From: Actinacidiphila bryophytorum
Lineage (GTDB): Bacteria > Actinomycetota > Actinomycetes > Streptomycetales > Streptomycetaceae
DNA: 64,000 nucleotides
Assembly (NCBI RefSeq): GCF_016916835.1
Contig: NZ_JAFFIX010000001.1
Span: forward strand, 62,001 to 126,000
Reading direction: 5' to 3'
Part shown: one piece after another, positions 9,301 through 18,728 of the stretch
Position numbering within the stretch: position 1 is the stretch's first letter
Layout: every line of letters starts with the position of its first letter
Translations under genes and position numbers: made by a program
Notes under the pieces: generated by a model
Databases searched by the model: none
What the model was told of the DNA's origin: nothing
The model's input: the letters and a program-made list of their open reading frames with translations, nothing else

Positions 9301-11550
9301 CTATCCGCCGCCGGGGCCGCCGCCTCCGCCGGGTCCGCCGGTCGCCGCGCCGGTGAGGCCGCCGAGCGGGTCGAAGGTCTGGGTGGGCTCACCGGTCGGT
9401 TCCGTGGTGGGCGGCTCGGACGTCGGCCCGGTCGGCGTGGTCGGCTCGGTGGTGGGCGGGCTGCTGGTCGGCGGCCGGGTGCTGGTCGGGGGCAGGCTGG
9501 TGGGCGGCTGGGACGTCGTGGGCGTGTCGGTGGTGGGCTCGTCGCTGGCCGGGGAGGTCGGCGGCAGGTCCTTGCTGACGTCGAGGTCGAAGTCCTGGAC
9601 GGGTACGCCCCGCAGGGCGGCCGCGGTGTAGTCGGCCCAGACCTGGCCGGGCGGGCCGCCGCCGTTGATCCGGTCCTGGTGCAGGGCGTGGTAGAGCTTC
9701 TCCTGCTTGCCGGTGTCGGGGTTCATGCCGAGGACCGCGACCACGCTGGCCAGTTTCGGGGTGTAGCCGGCGAACCAGGCGGCGATGTCGTTCTCCGCGG
9801 TGCCGGTCTTGGCGGCGGAGGGCCAGTCGGAGTCCTGGGCGACCCGCGCGGTGCCCTTGGGGCCTTCGACGACGCTGCGCAGCACCGAGGTGACGGTGTC
9901 GGCGGTGTCGCGGGGCACGGTCTGCTTGGGTTCGCGCTTGGGCAGCGTGAGGTCGTTGCCGTCCTTGGTGACCTTGAGCACCAGGGTGTAGGGGACCTGC
10001 TTGCCGTGGTTGGCGAGGGTGGCGTAGATCTGCGCCATGTCCAGCGGGCTGGCGCCGAAGGAGCCGAGGGCCATCGCGGGGGTGGTGGGGATCTTGACGT
10101 CGTCGGGCATGCCCAGTTCGTGGGCGGTGTCGATCACCTTCTGGGTGCCGACGTCCTGCGCCATCTGAGCGTAGACGGCGTTGACGGACTGGTCCATGGC
10201 CTCGGTGACGTTGATCCGGCCGAAGGTCCTGTTGTCCTCGTTCTCCGGGGCGTAGCCGACGGGGCCGTCGGGGCCGACGACGGGGCGCTTGTTCTCGCCG
10301 TCGTAGACGGTGGAGGGGGTGATGTCCTCGCCGTCCTGGGTCTGCGAGTGGTGCTGGAGCGCCGCGGCGAGCACGACCGGCTTGAAGGTGGAGCCGGGGG
10401 GATAGGTGCCGTTGGTGGCACTGCTGACGTACTGCTTGGTGTAGTCGATGCCGCCGTAGAGGGCGACGACGTCACCGGTCGCCGGGTCGATGGAGGCGCC
10501 GCCCGCCCGTACGTACTTGTCGGCAGCGGTGTCGCCGAGCTTGGCGTAGATGTCGTTCTGGGCGGCGGTGACGAAGGCGTCCTCCTTCGGCTTCTGGATG
10601 CTGGTGACGATGCGGTAGCCGCCGAGCCGCAGCGAGTCGGAGTCGACGATGTGGTTCTCGTCGAGGTACTGGTTGACGGCCTCGATGATGTAGCCGCGCT
10701 GGCCGGCCTTGCTGGCGACCGGCTTGGGCTTGCCGATGGCGGGGAACTGCGTGGCATTGCGCTCCGAGGCGGTGAGCCAGCCTTCCTTGACCATGCCGTC
10801 GAGCACGTAGTTCCAGCGGGCTTTGGCCGCGGGTGCGTTCTCCGGGTGGGCGGCGAGGTCGTACTCGCTCGGCGCGTTGAGCAGGGTGGCGATGTACGCG
10901 CCTTCGGCCGTGGTCAGCTGTGCGGCGTTCTTGTCGAAATAGGCCTGCGACGCGGCCTGGATCCCGTAGGCGTTGCGCCCGAAGTAGCTGGTGTTGAGAT
11001 AGCCCTCGAGGATCTGGTCCTTCGACTCGTTGCGATCGAGTTTGATCGCGATGAAGAATTCCTTGACCTTGCGGGACGCGGTCTGGTTCTGGTTGAGGTA
11101 GTAGTTCTTCACATACTGCTGCGTGATGGTCGAACCGGACTGCCTGCCCTTGCCGGTCGCGGTGTTCCATGCGGCGCGCAGCATCGCCTTCGGGCTGACC
11201 GCGGACTCGTGGTAGAAATTGCGGTCCTCTGCGGAGAGCACCGCGTGCTGCGCGGTTTCCGCGACCTCGGACAGCGACACGTTCTGCCGGTTGACGGCGC
11301 CGTCGCGGGCCAGTTCGGTCTTGCCGTCGGCGTAGTAGTAGACGTTGCTCTGCGCGACGGCCGCCGCATTGGGGTCGGGGATGGACACCAGGGCGTAGCC
11401 GAGGAAGAAGCCGCCGAGCAGCAGCACCAGCACGGCGAGCACCGTCCCGGTCACCACCCGCCAGCTGGGCACCAGCCGCCGCCACCCGGTCCTGCGGGGC
11501 CGGTCGCCCCCGCTGCCGCCGCCGGCCGCCCCGTACTGCACGTCGCTCAT
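9301..11550 (-). CDS. Bifunctional penicillin-binding protein (GT51 + transpeptidase)
   Basis: A 749-residue class A PBP that polymerises and crosslinks peptidoglycan at the outer membrane face. One TM helix lies at about residues 31-53. The GT51 catalytic Glu108 is in EDRNFY, with GSTITQQYVKNYY downstream. Transpeptidase motifs are complete: S387-T-F-K390, S455-V-N457 and K581-T-G583. The C-terminal 90 residues are a Thr/Pro/Ser-rich, disordered, probably wall-spanning tail ending in a Gly run. Complete. It is monocistronic and convergent with the GroES-like gene, only 18 nt away. Confidence 0.95.
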   Translation of the reverse strand: MSDVQYGAAGGGSGGDRPRRTGWRRLVPSWRVVTGTVLAVLVLLLGGFFLGYALVSIPDPNAAAVAQSNVYYYADGKTELARDGAVNRQNVSLSEVAETAQHAVLSAEDRNFYHESAVSPKAMLRAAWNTATGKGRQSGSTITQQYVKNYYLNQNQTASRKVKEFFIAIKLDRNESKDQILEGYLNTSYFGRNAYGIQAASQAYFDKNAAQLTTAEGAYIATLLNAPSEYDLAAHPENAPAAKARWNYVLDGMVKEGWLTASERNATQFPAIGKPKPVASKAGQRGYIIEAVNQYLDENHIVDSDSLRLGGYRIVTSIQKPKEDAFVTAAQNDIYAKLGDTAADKYVRAGGASIDPATGDVVALYGGIDYTKQYVSSATNGTYPPGSTFKPVVLAAALQHHSQTQDGEDITPSTVYDGENKRPVVGPDGPVGYAPENEDNRTFGRINVTEAMDQSVNAVYAQMAQDVGTQKVIDTAHELGMPDDVKIPTTPAMALGSFGASPLDMAQIYATLANHGKQVPYTLVLKVTKDGNDLTLPKREPKQTVPRDTADTVTSVLRSVVEGPKGTARVAQDSDWPSAAKTGTAENDIAAWFAGYTPKLASVVAVLGMNPDTGKQEKLYHALHQDRINGGGPPGQVWADYTAAALRGVPVQDFDLDVSKDLPPTSPASDEPTTDTPTTSQPPTSLPPTSTRPPTSSPPTTEPTTPTGPTSEPPTTEPTGEPTQTFDPLGGLTGAATGGPGGGGGPGGG

Positions 11551-11923
11551 ATCTGTAGGGACTCCTCATCCGCCGCCAGGGTTGGGTCCGCGGCGGAAAA
11601 ACCGGGCCGATCGGCACGGACACGCACGTAGGCGGAGGTACACCCCATGCGTGTCCACCTTCCACACTGTCGCATCATCCGCCCGCCCGGATCAGGCGGC
11701 GCGCATCCGTGACAGGGCTGTGACAGGCCGGACGGCCCACCCGCGTCACCCGGCGGGCGGAAAAGCAGTGGAGTCCGCCGCGTGCCGCGCACTAGGCTCG
11801 GCCGCTTGTGTTCCGGGCGGTTACCGGGGTTCCGGACGGCTGTTCCAGACCGTGGTTCCGGGCAGTGGTTCCCGGCGGCGGTCCGGGATTCCACCCGGGA
11901 TTCCCGGCAGAGAGGCGGTGGGA
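11551..11923. other. 373-bp intergenic region between PBP and ABC exporter
   Basis: Divergent promoter region with no supportable gene. The part at 11815-11910 carries several irregular GGTTCC/GGGATTCC blocks (for example at 11829, 11852, 11866 and 11885-11908), which could be binding sites or simple sequence drift. No clear long palindrome was seen. Confidence 0.4.
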
Positions 11924-12727
11924 ATGGGCGGCTTCTACGCTGCCGTCGCGGTCCGCGGATTCCGGCGCTATGCGACATATCGCGTGGCGACCGCGGCCGG
12001 CGTGTTCACCAATACGGTTTTCGGCCTGATCATCGCCTACACCTATATCGCCCTGTGGGACCAGCGCCCGCACCTCGGCGGCTACACCGAGGCGCAGGCG
12101 CTGACGTACGTGTGGGTCGGGCAGGCGCTGCTGGCGGCGATGGCGCAGATGGGCGGCGGCTTCGAGACCGAGCTGATGGGTCGGATCAACTCCGGCGCGA
12201 TCGCCGTCGACCTCTACCGGCCCGCCGACCTGCAGGCCTGGTGGCTGGCCGCCGACCTGGGCAGGGCCGGCTTCCAGCTGCTGGGCCGCGGGGTGCTGCC
12301 CATGGTGGCCGGCGGGCTGGTCTTCGACCTGGCGCTGCCCGCCTCCCCGCTGGCCTGGCTGCTGTTCGCCGCCGCGGTGTGCCTGGGCACGGTGGTCAGC
12401 TTCGCGATCCGCTACCTGGTGGGGCTGAGCGCCTTCTGGCTGCTGGACGGGACGGGGGTGGTGCAGATCTCGTGGATCGTGGGGCTGTTCTTCTCCGGGA
12501 TGCTGCTGCCGCTGAACGCCTTCCCCGGTGCGCTCGGCGACGTGGCCCAGGCGCTGCCCTGGTCGGCGATGCTGCAGGTGCCGGCCGACGTGCTGCTCCA
12601 GCGCCGGCAGGGCGCCGACGCGCTGCTCGCGCTGGCCTTCGAGGCGGGCTGGGCGGCGGCACTGCTGGCCGCGGGGCGGCTGGTGCAGAACCTGGCCACG
12701 CGCAGGGTGGTGGTGCACGGTGGCTGA
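11924..12727 (+). CDS. ABC-2 type transporter permease
   Basis: A 267-residue membrane protein with about six hydrophobic segments, beginning GGFYAAVAVRGFRRYATYR and with TNTVFGLIIAYTYIALW as the first TM region. It resembles the DUF990-like permeases that pair with a second permease and one ATPase. ATG 11924 follows GAGGCGG and gives the homologous N-terminus; a longer frame upstream is not coding-like. It overlaps the second permease by 8 nt. The substrate of this export system is unknown. Confidence 0.85.
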   Translation: MGGFYAAVAVRGFRRYATYRVATAAGVFTNTVFGLIIAYTYIALWDQRPHLGGYTEAQALTYVWVGQALLAAMAQMGGGFETELMGRINSGAIAVDLYRPADLQAWWLAADLGRAGFQLLGRGVLPMVAGGLVFDLALPASPLAWLLFAAAVCLGTVVSFAIRYLVGLSAFWLLDGTGVVQISWIVGLFFSGMLLPLNAFPGALGDVAQALPWSAMLQVPADVLLQRRQGADALLALAFEAGWAAALLAAGRLVQNLATRRVVVHGG

Positions 12728-13583
12728 GGCGGCGGCACAGGCAGAGCCGCGTACGCCCGCGGAGCGCACCCCCGGCACCCTGGCCGAGTCGGTACGCGCC
12801 TACCGGCTGGTCGTCGGCATGTGGATGCGGTCCACGACGGTCTACCGGGCGTCCTTCGTGATGACCGCGGCCGGCAACTTCGCCGCGACCGCACTGGACT
12901 TCGTCACGATCATGCTGATGTTCTCGCACATCCACGCGCTCGGCGGCTTCACGCTCAGCGAGGTGGCCTTCCTCTACGGCACCGCCAGCACCTCCTTCGG
13001 GCTCGCCGACCTGCTGATGGGCTCCATGGACCGGCTGGGCGAGCGGGTACGCGACGGCACGCTCGACACGCTGATGCTGCGCCCGGCGCCGGTGCTGGCC
13101 CAGGTGGCCGCAGACCGCTTCGCGCTGCGCCGGCTCGGCCGCCTGGTGCAGGGCCTGCTGGTGCTCGGCTGGTCGCTGCCGCGGGCCGGGGTGGACTGGA
13201 CGCCGGTCAACCTGGCGCTGCTGCCGCTGACGCTGCTGGTCGGCGCCGCGATCTTCGGTGCGGTCTTCGTCGCGGGCGGCGCCTTCCAGTTCTGGGCGGG
13301 CGACGCGGCGCAGCTGCAGAACTCCGTGACGTACGGCGGCGCCACGCTGCTGCAGTACCCGCCCGCGCTGTTCTCGCGCGAACTGGTGCGGGGCGTCACC
13401 TTCGTGGTCCCGCTGGCCTTCGTCAACTGGCTGCCCGCGCTGCACATGATGGGCAGGCCCGACCCGCTGGGCCTGCCCGGCTGGGTGGACTTCGCGGGGG
13501 CGCCGGTCGCCGCCGCGTGCTGTGCGCTGTCCTGGCTGGTCTGGCGGGCCGGCGTCCGTTCCTACCGCAGTACCGGGAGTTGA
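12720..13583 (+). CDS. ABC-2 type transporter permease, second subunit
   Basis: A 287-residue membrane protein from GTG 12720, which overlaps the end of the first permease by 8 nt. It has about six hydrophobic segments; the first 25 residues are polar and cytoplasmic. The unequal permease pair suggests a heterodimeric channel driven by the ATPase encoded 6 nt downstream. The Gly/Leu-rich LLPLTLLVGAAIFGAVFVAGG helix is typical of the family. Confidence 0.85.
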   Translation: MAEAAAQAEPRTPAERTPGTLAESVRAYRLVVGMWMRSTTVYRASFVMTAAGNFAATALDFVTIMLMFSHIHALGGFTLSEVAFLYGTASTSFGLADLLMGSMDRLGERVRDGTLDTLMLRPAPVLAQVAADRFALRRLGRLVQGLLVLGWSLPRAGVDWTPVNLALLPLTLLVGAAIFGAVFVAGGAFQFWAGDAAQLQNSVTYGGATLLQYPPALFSRELVRGVTFVVPLAFVNWLPALHMMGRPDPLGLPGWVDFAGAPVAAACCALSWLVWRAGVRSYRSTGS

Positions 13584-13589
13584 GGGCAC

Positions 13590-14564
13590 GTGACCGTGAA
13601 CGGCAGCGCAGAACCCGTGATCGCCGTCGAGGGCGTGGAGAAGGTCTTCGACGTACGCCGCAAGGCCGCGGGCACTCTGCGCAGGGAGCGCCACCAGGTC
13701 AGGGCGGTCGACGGCATCTCCTTCACCGTGCCGCCCGGCGAGATGGTCGGCTACATCGGCCCGAACGGCGCCGGCAAGTCCACCACCATCAAGATGCTCA
13801 CCGGCATCCTCACCCCCAGCGGCGGCCGGGTACGGGTCGCCGGCATCGACCCGTCCCGCGACCGCACCCGGCTGGCCCGCAGGATCGGCGTCGTCTTCGG
13901 GCAGCGCACCACCTTGTGGTGGGACCTGCCGCTGCGCGACTCCTACCAGCTGGTCCGCAGGATGTACCGCATCGAGGACGCCCGCTACGCCCGCAATCTC
14001 GATGCGTGCGTCGACCTGCTCGACCTCGGGCCGCTGCTGGACGTGCCCGTACGCCAGCTCTCGCTCGGCCAGCGGATGCGCGGCGACATCGCCGCGGCCC
14101 TGCTGCACGACCCCGACGTGCTGTACCTGGACGAGCCCACCATCGGCCTCGACGTCATCAGCAAGGCCAAGGTCCGCGACTTCCTGCGCACCGTCAACGC
14201 CGAACGCGGCACCACGGTGCTGCTCACCACCCACGACCTCACCGACATCGAGACGCTGTGCAGCAGGGTCATGGTCATCGACCACGGCAGGCTCATGTAC
14301 GACGGCGGCCTCGACGGGCTGCACGCCGTCGGCGAGTCGGAACGCACCCTCGTCGTGGACTTCGCCGCAGAACTGCCGCCCGTCCAGGTGCCCGGCGCCC
14401 GCTGGGTGCGCAGCGAAGGCCCGCGCCAGTGGCTGGCCTTCCCCGCAGGCGACAGCGCGGCGCCCCTGGTCACCGCGCTCGCCGCCAGCCACCCGCTCGT
14501 GGACCTGTCCGTACGCGAACCCGCCATCGAAGATGTCATCGCCCGGATGTACGGGGCGGCGTAA
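13590..14564 (+). CDS. ABC transporter ATP-binding protein (ABC-2 exporter)
   Basis: A 324-residue ATPase from GTG 13590. Walker A GPNGAGKST is at 57-65, the signature LSLGQ at 157-161 and Walker B LYLDEP around 178-183, followed by a His switch (TTHD). The Trp-rich QRTTLWWDLP segment and the C-terminal extension are typical of exporters paired with DUF990-like permeases. It completes a three-gene operon with the two permeases. Confidence 0.93.
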   Translation: MTVNGSAEPVIAVEGVEKVFDVRRKAAGTLRRERHQVRAVDGISFTVPPGEMVGYIGPNGAGKSTTIKMLTGILTPSGGRVRVAGIDPSRDRTRLARRIGVVFGQRTTLWWDLPLRDSYQLVRRMYRIEDARYARNLDACVDLLDLGPLLDVPVRQLSLGQRMRGDIAAALLHDPDVLYLDEPTIGLDVISKAKVRDFLRTVNAERGTTVLLTTHDLTDIETLCSRVMVIDHGRLMYDGGLDGLHAVGESERTLVVDFAAELPPVQVPGARWVRSEGPRQWLAFPAGDSAAPLVTALAASHPLVDLSVREPAIEDVIARMYGAA

Positions 14565-14604
14565 CATCCCCGGAACAACCGGGGACCCGAGACAAGGAGT
14601 TCAC

Positions 14605-15462
14605 GTGCGGGAGGACTTCACCGTCGCCGAGGCGACAGCGGCGGACTGGGACGAGGTCGTGTCATGGACCGAGGCCGAGGGCTGGAACCCCGGCCACGGC
14701 GACGCGGCCTGCTTCCGGCCCACCGACCCGGCCGGCTTCCTCGTCGGCCGGCTCGACGGCCGCGTCGTGTCGGCCTGCTCCGTCGTGGCCTACTCACCCG
14801 ACTACGCATTCCTCGGCTACTACCTCGTCCACCCCGATTACCGCGGCACCGGCCTGGGCCTTGCCACCTGGAAGGCCGCGCTGCCCCACGCGGAAGGGCG
14901 CGTCATCGGGCTCGACGCGGTGCCCGCGCAACGCGACCTCTACATACGGTCCGGCTTCACCCCGGCCTACGACAACGTCCGCTACACCGGCACCCCGCGG
15001 ACGCTCCCGGCGGCGGACGGCGCCGGCACCGTCGGCTCCGTGACGCCCTACCACCTCGACGCGATCAGCGCGTACGACAGCGGGTGCTTCCCCGCCGAAC
15101 GGCACGCGTTCCTGAGCCGGTGGCTCACCGCGGACCGGCACACCGCGCGGGTCCTGCTCGACGACAACGGGCACGTCACCGGTTACGGGGTCGTCAGGCC
15201 CGCGCACCACGGGGTGCGCATCGGGCCGCTCTTCGCCGACACCGCCGAGGGTGCCGGTGCGCTCTTCGCCGCGCTCGCCGCCGGCTTGCCGGCGGACGTC
15301 CCGCTCTCCCTCGACGTCCCCTCCCACAACGACGCGGCCACGTCCCTGGCGGTCGCCGCCGGCCTCACCGAGTCCTCCCGCTGCACCCGCATGTACTCGG
15401 CCCCGCCGCCGGCGACGCGTTCCCAGGCGGTCTTCGCCACCACAACCCTGGAACTGGGCTGA
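14605..15462 (+). CDS. Tandem GNAT-fold acetyltransferase
   Basis: A 285-residue protein from GTG 14605, preceded by AAGGAG. The N-terminal half is a GNAT domain with FLGYYLVHPDYRGTGLGLATWKA (acetyl-CoA loop R-G-T-G-L-G, about residues 80-86). The C-terminal half resembles a second, diverged GNAT repeat (HVTGYGVVRP..., GAGALFAALAAGLP) as in two-domain N-acetyltransferases. The substrate is not known. It lies 40 nt after the ABC exporter ATPase and may be co-transcribed. Confidence 0.8.
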   Translation: MREDFTVAEATAADWDEVVSWTEAEGWNPGHGDAACFRPTDPAGFLVGRLDGRVVSACSVVAYSPDYAFLGYYLVHPDYRGTGLGLATWKAALPHAEGRVIGLDAVPAQRDLYIRSGFTPAYDNVRYTGTPRTLPAADGAGTVGSVTPYHLDAISAYDSGCFPAERHAFLSRWLTADRHTARVLLDDNGHVTGYGVVRPAHHGVRIGPLFADTAEGAGALFAALAAGLPADVPLSLDVPSHNDAATSLAVAAGLTESSRCTRMYSAPPPATRSQAVFATTTLELG

Positions 15463-15515
15463 CACCCGCCCTCCGACCCGAGCCCGTTCGCCTTCCCCCC
15501 GGGCGGAGGACGCAA

Positions 15516-15657
15516 GGTGATTGCCACTTGCTGTGGCGTTGCTGTCTTTCCCACTCCTCGGGCTGGGCGCGCAGTTCCCCGCGCCCCTGATGGTTGCCCT
15601 CTCAGCGAGAGGGTGAGCGTTTTTAAGGGGCGCGGGGAACTGCGCGCGCAACCCGCC
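15516..15657 (+). repeat. Dispersed palindromic repeat family 1, copy A
   Basis: A flank starting GGTGATTGCCACTTGC at 15516 leads into a perfect 22-bp inverted repeat (15567-15588 with 15626-15647; arm GCGCGCAGTTCCCCGCGCCC + CT). The loop holds its own small hairpin (CCCTCTC/GAGAGGG). The same flank and arms recur at 21281-21456 and 55281-55418 on the opposite strand. It lies between the GNAT gene and the convergent MerR gene and could end transcription in both directions. Confidence 0.85.
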
Positions 15658-15703
15658 ACCGGGGGGGCCGACCGCCCGCCGGGAGGGGCAGGGACCTGCG
15701 GGG

Positions 15704-16057
15704 TCACCGCAAGGGGGAGGCGGCCGGCCTGGCGAGGGCGTCGCGGAGGGCGGTGAGTCGCGAGATCTCCGCGGTGAGAACCGCGATGCGGCGGTCCACG
15801 ATCCCGCCGGGCGCACAGGCAGGGCGCGGCACCGCCAGAAGCATGGGAAGCCGCGCAGCGCACTCGCGGAGGTCCTCCACCGTCAGGCCCTGCGCCAGCA
15901 GTTCACGGATGAGCCGGATCACGGCGACGTCCCGGGGCGTGTAGAGCCGCTGCCCGGCGGCCGTCCGGGCGGGCGCGGCAAGCAGCCCCCGCGCCTCGTA
16001 GAAGCGCAGCGCCCGCGGCGTCGTACCGGCCGCCGCCGCGGCTTCACCGATCTTCAT
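15704..16057 (-). CDS. MerR-family transcriptional regulator
   Basis: A 117-residue regulator. The N-terminal winged helix begins MKIGEAAAAAGTTPRALRFYE with the R-L-Y-T-P-R-D segment, and a coiled dimerisation helix (VDRRIAVLTAEISRLTALRDAL) ends it. There is no Cys pair for metal binding, so an organic or redox signal, or no small ligand, is likely. It starts 16 nt downstream of the MDR gene stop, on the same strand, so it is probably co-transcribed and may regulate that gene. Confidence 0.88.
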   Translation of the reverse strand: MKIGEAAAAAGTTPRALRFYEARGLLAAPARTAAGQRLYTPRDVAVIRLIRELLAQGLTVEDLRECAARLPMLLAVPRPACAPGGIVDRRIAVLTAEISRLTALRDALARPAASPLR

Positions 16058-16073
16058 CGTGCCCCCTTGCTTC

Positions 16074-17099
16074 CTACGGTTCGACCACGACCGTCCCGAC
16101 GTGCCTGCCCTCGATCAGGTCCTGCAACGCCTGGGGTGCCTCGGTGATGCCCGCGACCGCGGTGTGCGGGAAGCGGATGGCGCCGGAGCGCAGCCACTCG
16201 CCGAAGCGGGCGGGCCATTCGGCGGCGACGTCGGGGTGGTCGGCGCCGGCGTAGCCGCGCAGCGAGATGCCGCGCAGGACGACCTGGAAGGCGTCGATCT
16301 CGACGGATGCACCGCCGGCCCGGTTCCGGGAGAGCTGTCCGGAGAGCGTACCGACGAGTGCGAAGCGGGCGCCTTGCCGGGCCGCGCCGAGAGCGGCGGT
16401 CAGCTGGTCGCCTGCGACGTTGTCGACCAGGACGTCGATGCCGTCGGGTGCGGCGGCGGCGAGCTGGGCGGCGAGCGGTTCCGCGCCGCGCAGGACGACC
16501 GCGTCGTAGCCGAGTTCCGAGGTGAGCCGGTGGGCCTTGGACGGGGACCCGGTGCTGCCGATGACGCGTGCGGCGCCGAGGAGCCGGGCGATCTGCCCGG
16601 CGAGCGAACCGACGCCGCCTGCCGCGCCGGTGACGAACACGGTGTCGCCCGGGCGGACTCCGGTGAGCCGGGTGAGCGCCCCGTAGGCGACGGAGCCCTG
16701 CGAGAGGTGGGCGACGGGGTCGGGCAGCGCGTCGCCCAGCGGGGTGCAGGCGTCGGCGGGGAGGAGGGCGTGGTCCCGCCAGCCGGCCATGTGCCGTACG
16801 AGGTCGCCGGGGCGCAGGGCGCTGCCGGGGGGTGCGGCCAGCACGTCGCCGACGGCGGGGCCGAAGAGCGGGTCGCCCGGTTTCAGCGCGGGCAGCGGCA
16901 TGTCGTCGGCGCCGCCGATGAGGCTGCACAGGGCGGCGAAGACCAGGAACGCGCGGTTCCTGACCAGCACCTGGCCCGGCCCGGGCGCGGGCAGCGGGGT
17001 TTCGACGACACGGAAGTCGGCGCGGGTGGGCAGCCCTGCGGGCAGTGCGGAGAGCACGACCTGCCGTGCGGTGCGCGGCAGGGAGCTGGGGGTGGCCAT
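16074..17099 (-). CDS. MDR-family NADP-dependent oxidoreductase (PTGR/CurA-like)
   Basis: A 341-residue zinc-free medium-chain dehydrogenase/reductase. The NADP-binding loop TGAAGGVGSLAGQ is at 157-169, and the N-terminal PGPGQVLVRNRAFLVF is typical of the prostaglandin reductase/curcumin reductase group, which reduce activated double bonds. No structural or catalytic zinc Cys set is seen. It forms an apparent operon with the MerR regulator downstream. The physiological substrate is unknown. Confidence 0.87.
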   Translation of the reverse strand: MATPSSLPRTARQVVLSALPAGLPTRADFRVVETPLPAPGPGQVLVRNRAFLVFAALCSLIGGADDMPLPALKPGDPLFGPAVGDVLAAPPGSALRPGDLVRHMAGWRDHALLPADACTPLGDALPDPVAHLSQGSVAYGALTRLTGVRPGDTVFVTGAAGGVGSLAGQIARLLGAARVIGSTGSPSKAHRLTSELGYDAVVLRGAEPLAAQLAAAAPDGIDVLVDNVAGDQLTAALGAARQGARFALVGTLSGQLSRNRAGGASVEIDAFQVVLRGISLRGYAGADHPDVAAEWPARFGEWLRSGAIRFPHTAVAGITEAPQALQDLIEGRHVGTVVVEP

Positions 17100-17239
17100 G
17101 CGGAGTCCTTCGCGGAAGTCGGGGAGCCGCGGCAGCCGGACGCCGCGACGGCCCGGTGACGCTAACCCCTGCCCCGCACGTCAGGGTCAACTCCCGACCC
17201 GTGCCGAAGAGACGCGGGCGGTCGACGCCCAAGTCAGCC

Positions 17240-17480
17240 GCACGGAGTCGGCGCGGGCCGCTGAGTCCCGTTCAGTGCGGGGATCCCGGGGCCGGGTTGG
17301 TCCGTCGCGGAGGCGTGCGAGGGCAGCGGCACGGAGTCGGCGCGGGCCGCTGAGTCCCGTTCAGTGCGGGGATCCCGGGGCCGGGCTGGTCCGTCGCGGA
17401 GGCGTGCGGGGAGGCCGCAGACAGTGGCGGTCGGCGCCCGTTCAGTGCCGGGGCTGCAAGGCCGCGGTGGTTCACCGGGG
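17240..17480. repeat. 89-bp tandem repeat in the 409-bp spacer 17100-17508
   Basis: Two nearly identical 89-bp units (17240-17328 and 17329-17417, starting GCACGGAGTCGGCGCGGGCC) are followed by a degenerate partial unit (about 17430-17480) that keeps CGTTCAGTGC and the GGTCC/GGTTC end. The period is not a multiple of three and no reading frame is supported. It lies downstream of the aminotransferase gene and upstream of the MDR gene. Confidence 0.85.
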
Positions 17481-17508
17481 ACGGCCGCGGAGGGGGCGGC
17501 GCCCCCGG

Positions 17509-18633
17509 TCACCGCAGGGAATCCAGGGCCGCCGCGACCTGGGCCACCGTTGAGGTGGGGGTCGAGGCGTGGGGGGAGAGGCGGAGGGAGTCGGGGCGGA
17601 CCGTGGGGGTGATCGCGTGGGCTTGGAGGGCCTTGGCCACGGTCGCCGTGGGGATGCCGGGGAGGCGGAAGGAGACGATGCCGGCCCGGCGGGCGGGGGC
17701 GGTCGCGGAGAGGATCTCGCCGCCGCAGCCGCGTACCGCCGTGATCAGGCCGTCCACCAGCGCGGCCACCCGCGCCTCGATCGCGGCGACCCCGACGCTC
17801 TCGACGACGTCGAGGGCCGCGGCGAAGGCGGCGGCGGCGACCGGGCTGAGGTTGGTGATGCTCAGCCGGGCCGCACCGGCGGCGGCGGGGTGCTCGGCGT
17901 CGTCGAAGAGGGCGACGTCGTCCACCCCGGTCCACCCGGTGAGGGTGGGCGCGAGGCGTTCCAGCGCCCGGTCGGAGAGCGCCGCGAACCCCGTGGACCA
18001 GCTGGCACGCAGCCACTTCTGGCCGCCGGTGACGACGACGTCCGCCGCCTGCCAGGGCAGTTCGGCCACGCCGAAGGCCTGCATCGCGTCGGTGACGAGC
18101 AGCCGGTCGGGGCCGATGACGTCCCGCAGCGCGGCGAGGTCGGCGCGGTAGCCGGTGCGGAAGTCGACCGCGCTGATCGAGAGCGCCACGACGTCGTCGG
18201 TGAGCGCGCCCCGTACCGCCTCGGGCGTGGGCGGCCCGGGCAGCCAGCGCGGCTGCGCGAGGCCCGCGGCGGCGGCCCTGCGCCAGGGGTAGTGGTTGGC
18301 GGGGAAGTCCGCCGCGGGCACCAGCACGGTGCCGGCGGGGATGCCGAAGGCGGCCTGGAAGAGGCCGGTGGAGGCGTTGGGCAGCAGCACGGTGTGCTCG
18401 GCGTCGGTGCCGGCCAGCCGGGCGGCGGCCTGCCGGGCGCGCAGGTCGGCGCGCATCAGGTCGTTGACCGTGTCGTGGTCGGCGCGCGCGGAGCGGCCGA
18501 GCGCGTCCGCGGTGGCGGCCAGCACGTCGCGCGACGGGGGGCCGTAGCGGGCGAAGTCCAGGTAGCCGGGGGCGGCCTCGAAGTGCTCGGCGTAACCGGG
18601 CAGCCCGCCGTCGTCCCCACCGCTGTGCGCCAT
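17509..18633 (-). CDS. PLP-dependent aminotransferase class V
   Basis: A 374-residue fold-type I PLP enzyme of the class V group (cysteine desulfurase/isopenicillin N epimerase-like). The PLP lysine is K206 in VVVTGGQKWLRAS; D182 and Q185 (TDAMQAFG) are the conserved ring-binding positions. The N-terminal region (YLDFARYGPPSRDVL) is usual for the family. No Cys loop typical of IscS is seen, so desulfurase activity is not supported. Divergent from the DUF445 gene. Substrate unknown. Confidence 0.87.
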   Translation of the reverse strand: MAHSGGDDGGLPGYAEHFEAAPGYLDFARYGPPSRDVLAATADALGRSARADHDTVNDLMRADLRARQAAARLAGTDAEHTVLLPNASTGLFQAAFGIPAGTVLVPAADFPANHYPWRRAAAAGLAQPRWLPGPPTPEAVRGALTDDVVALSISAVDFRTGYRADLAALRDVIGPDRLLVTDAMQAFGVAELPWQAADVVVTGGQKWLRASWSTGFAALSDRALERLAPTLTGWTGVDDVALFDDAEHPAAAGAARLSITNLSPVAAAAFAAALDVVESVGVAAIEARVAALVDGLITAVRGCGGEILSATAPARRAGIVSFRLPGIPTATVAKALQAHAITPTVRPDSLRLSPHASTPTSTVAQVAAALDSLR

Positions 18634-18728
18634 GCCGCTCCTGCCCGCGGGACCGCGTCCGCGCCACCGGGAGGCGCCGGGAACCCGCCGTACGTTCCAA
18701 GATTGTCAGCGGCGGCAACAATACGCAG

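Noticed and set aside
9679..11631. 650-codon open frame opposite the PBP gene
   Set aside because: An antisense shadow of a high-GC gene: Val/Gly/Asp-rich, low complexity, and the PBP motifs on the other strand are unambiguous.
11547..11978. Long minus-strand open frame upstream of the PBP gene
   Set aside because: Its composition is Arg/Pro/Gly-rich without coding bias, it overlaps the start of the permease gene, and no domain is visible.
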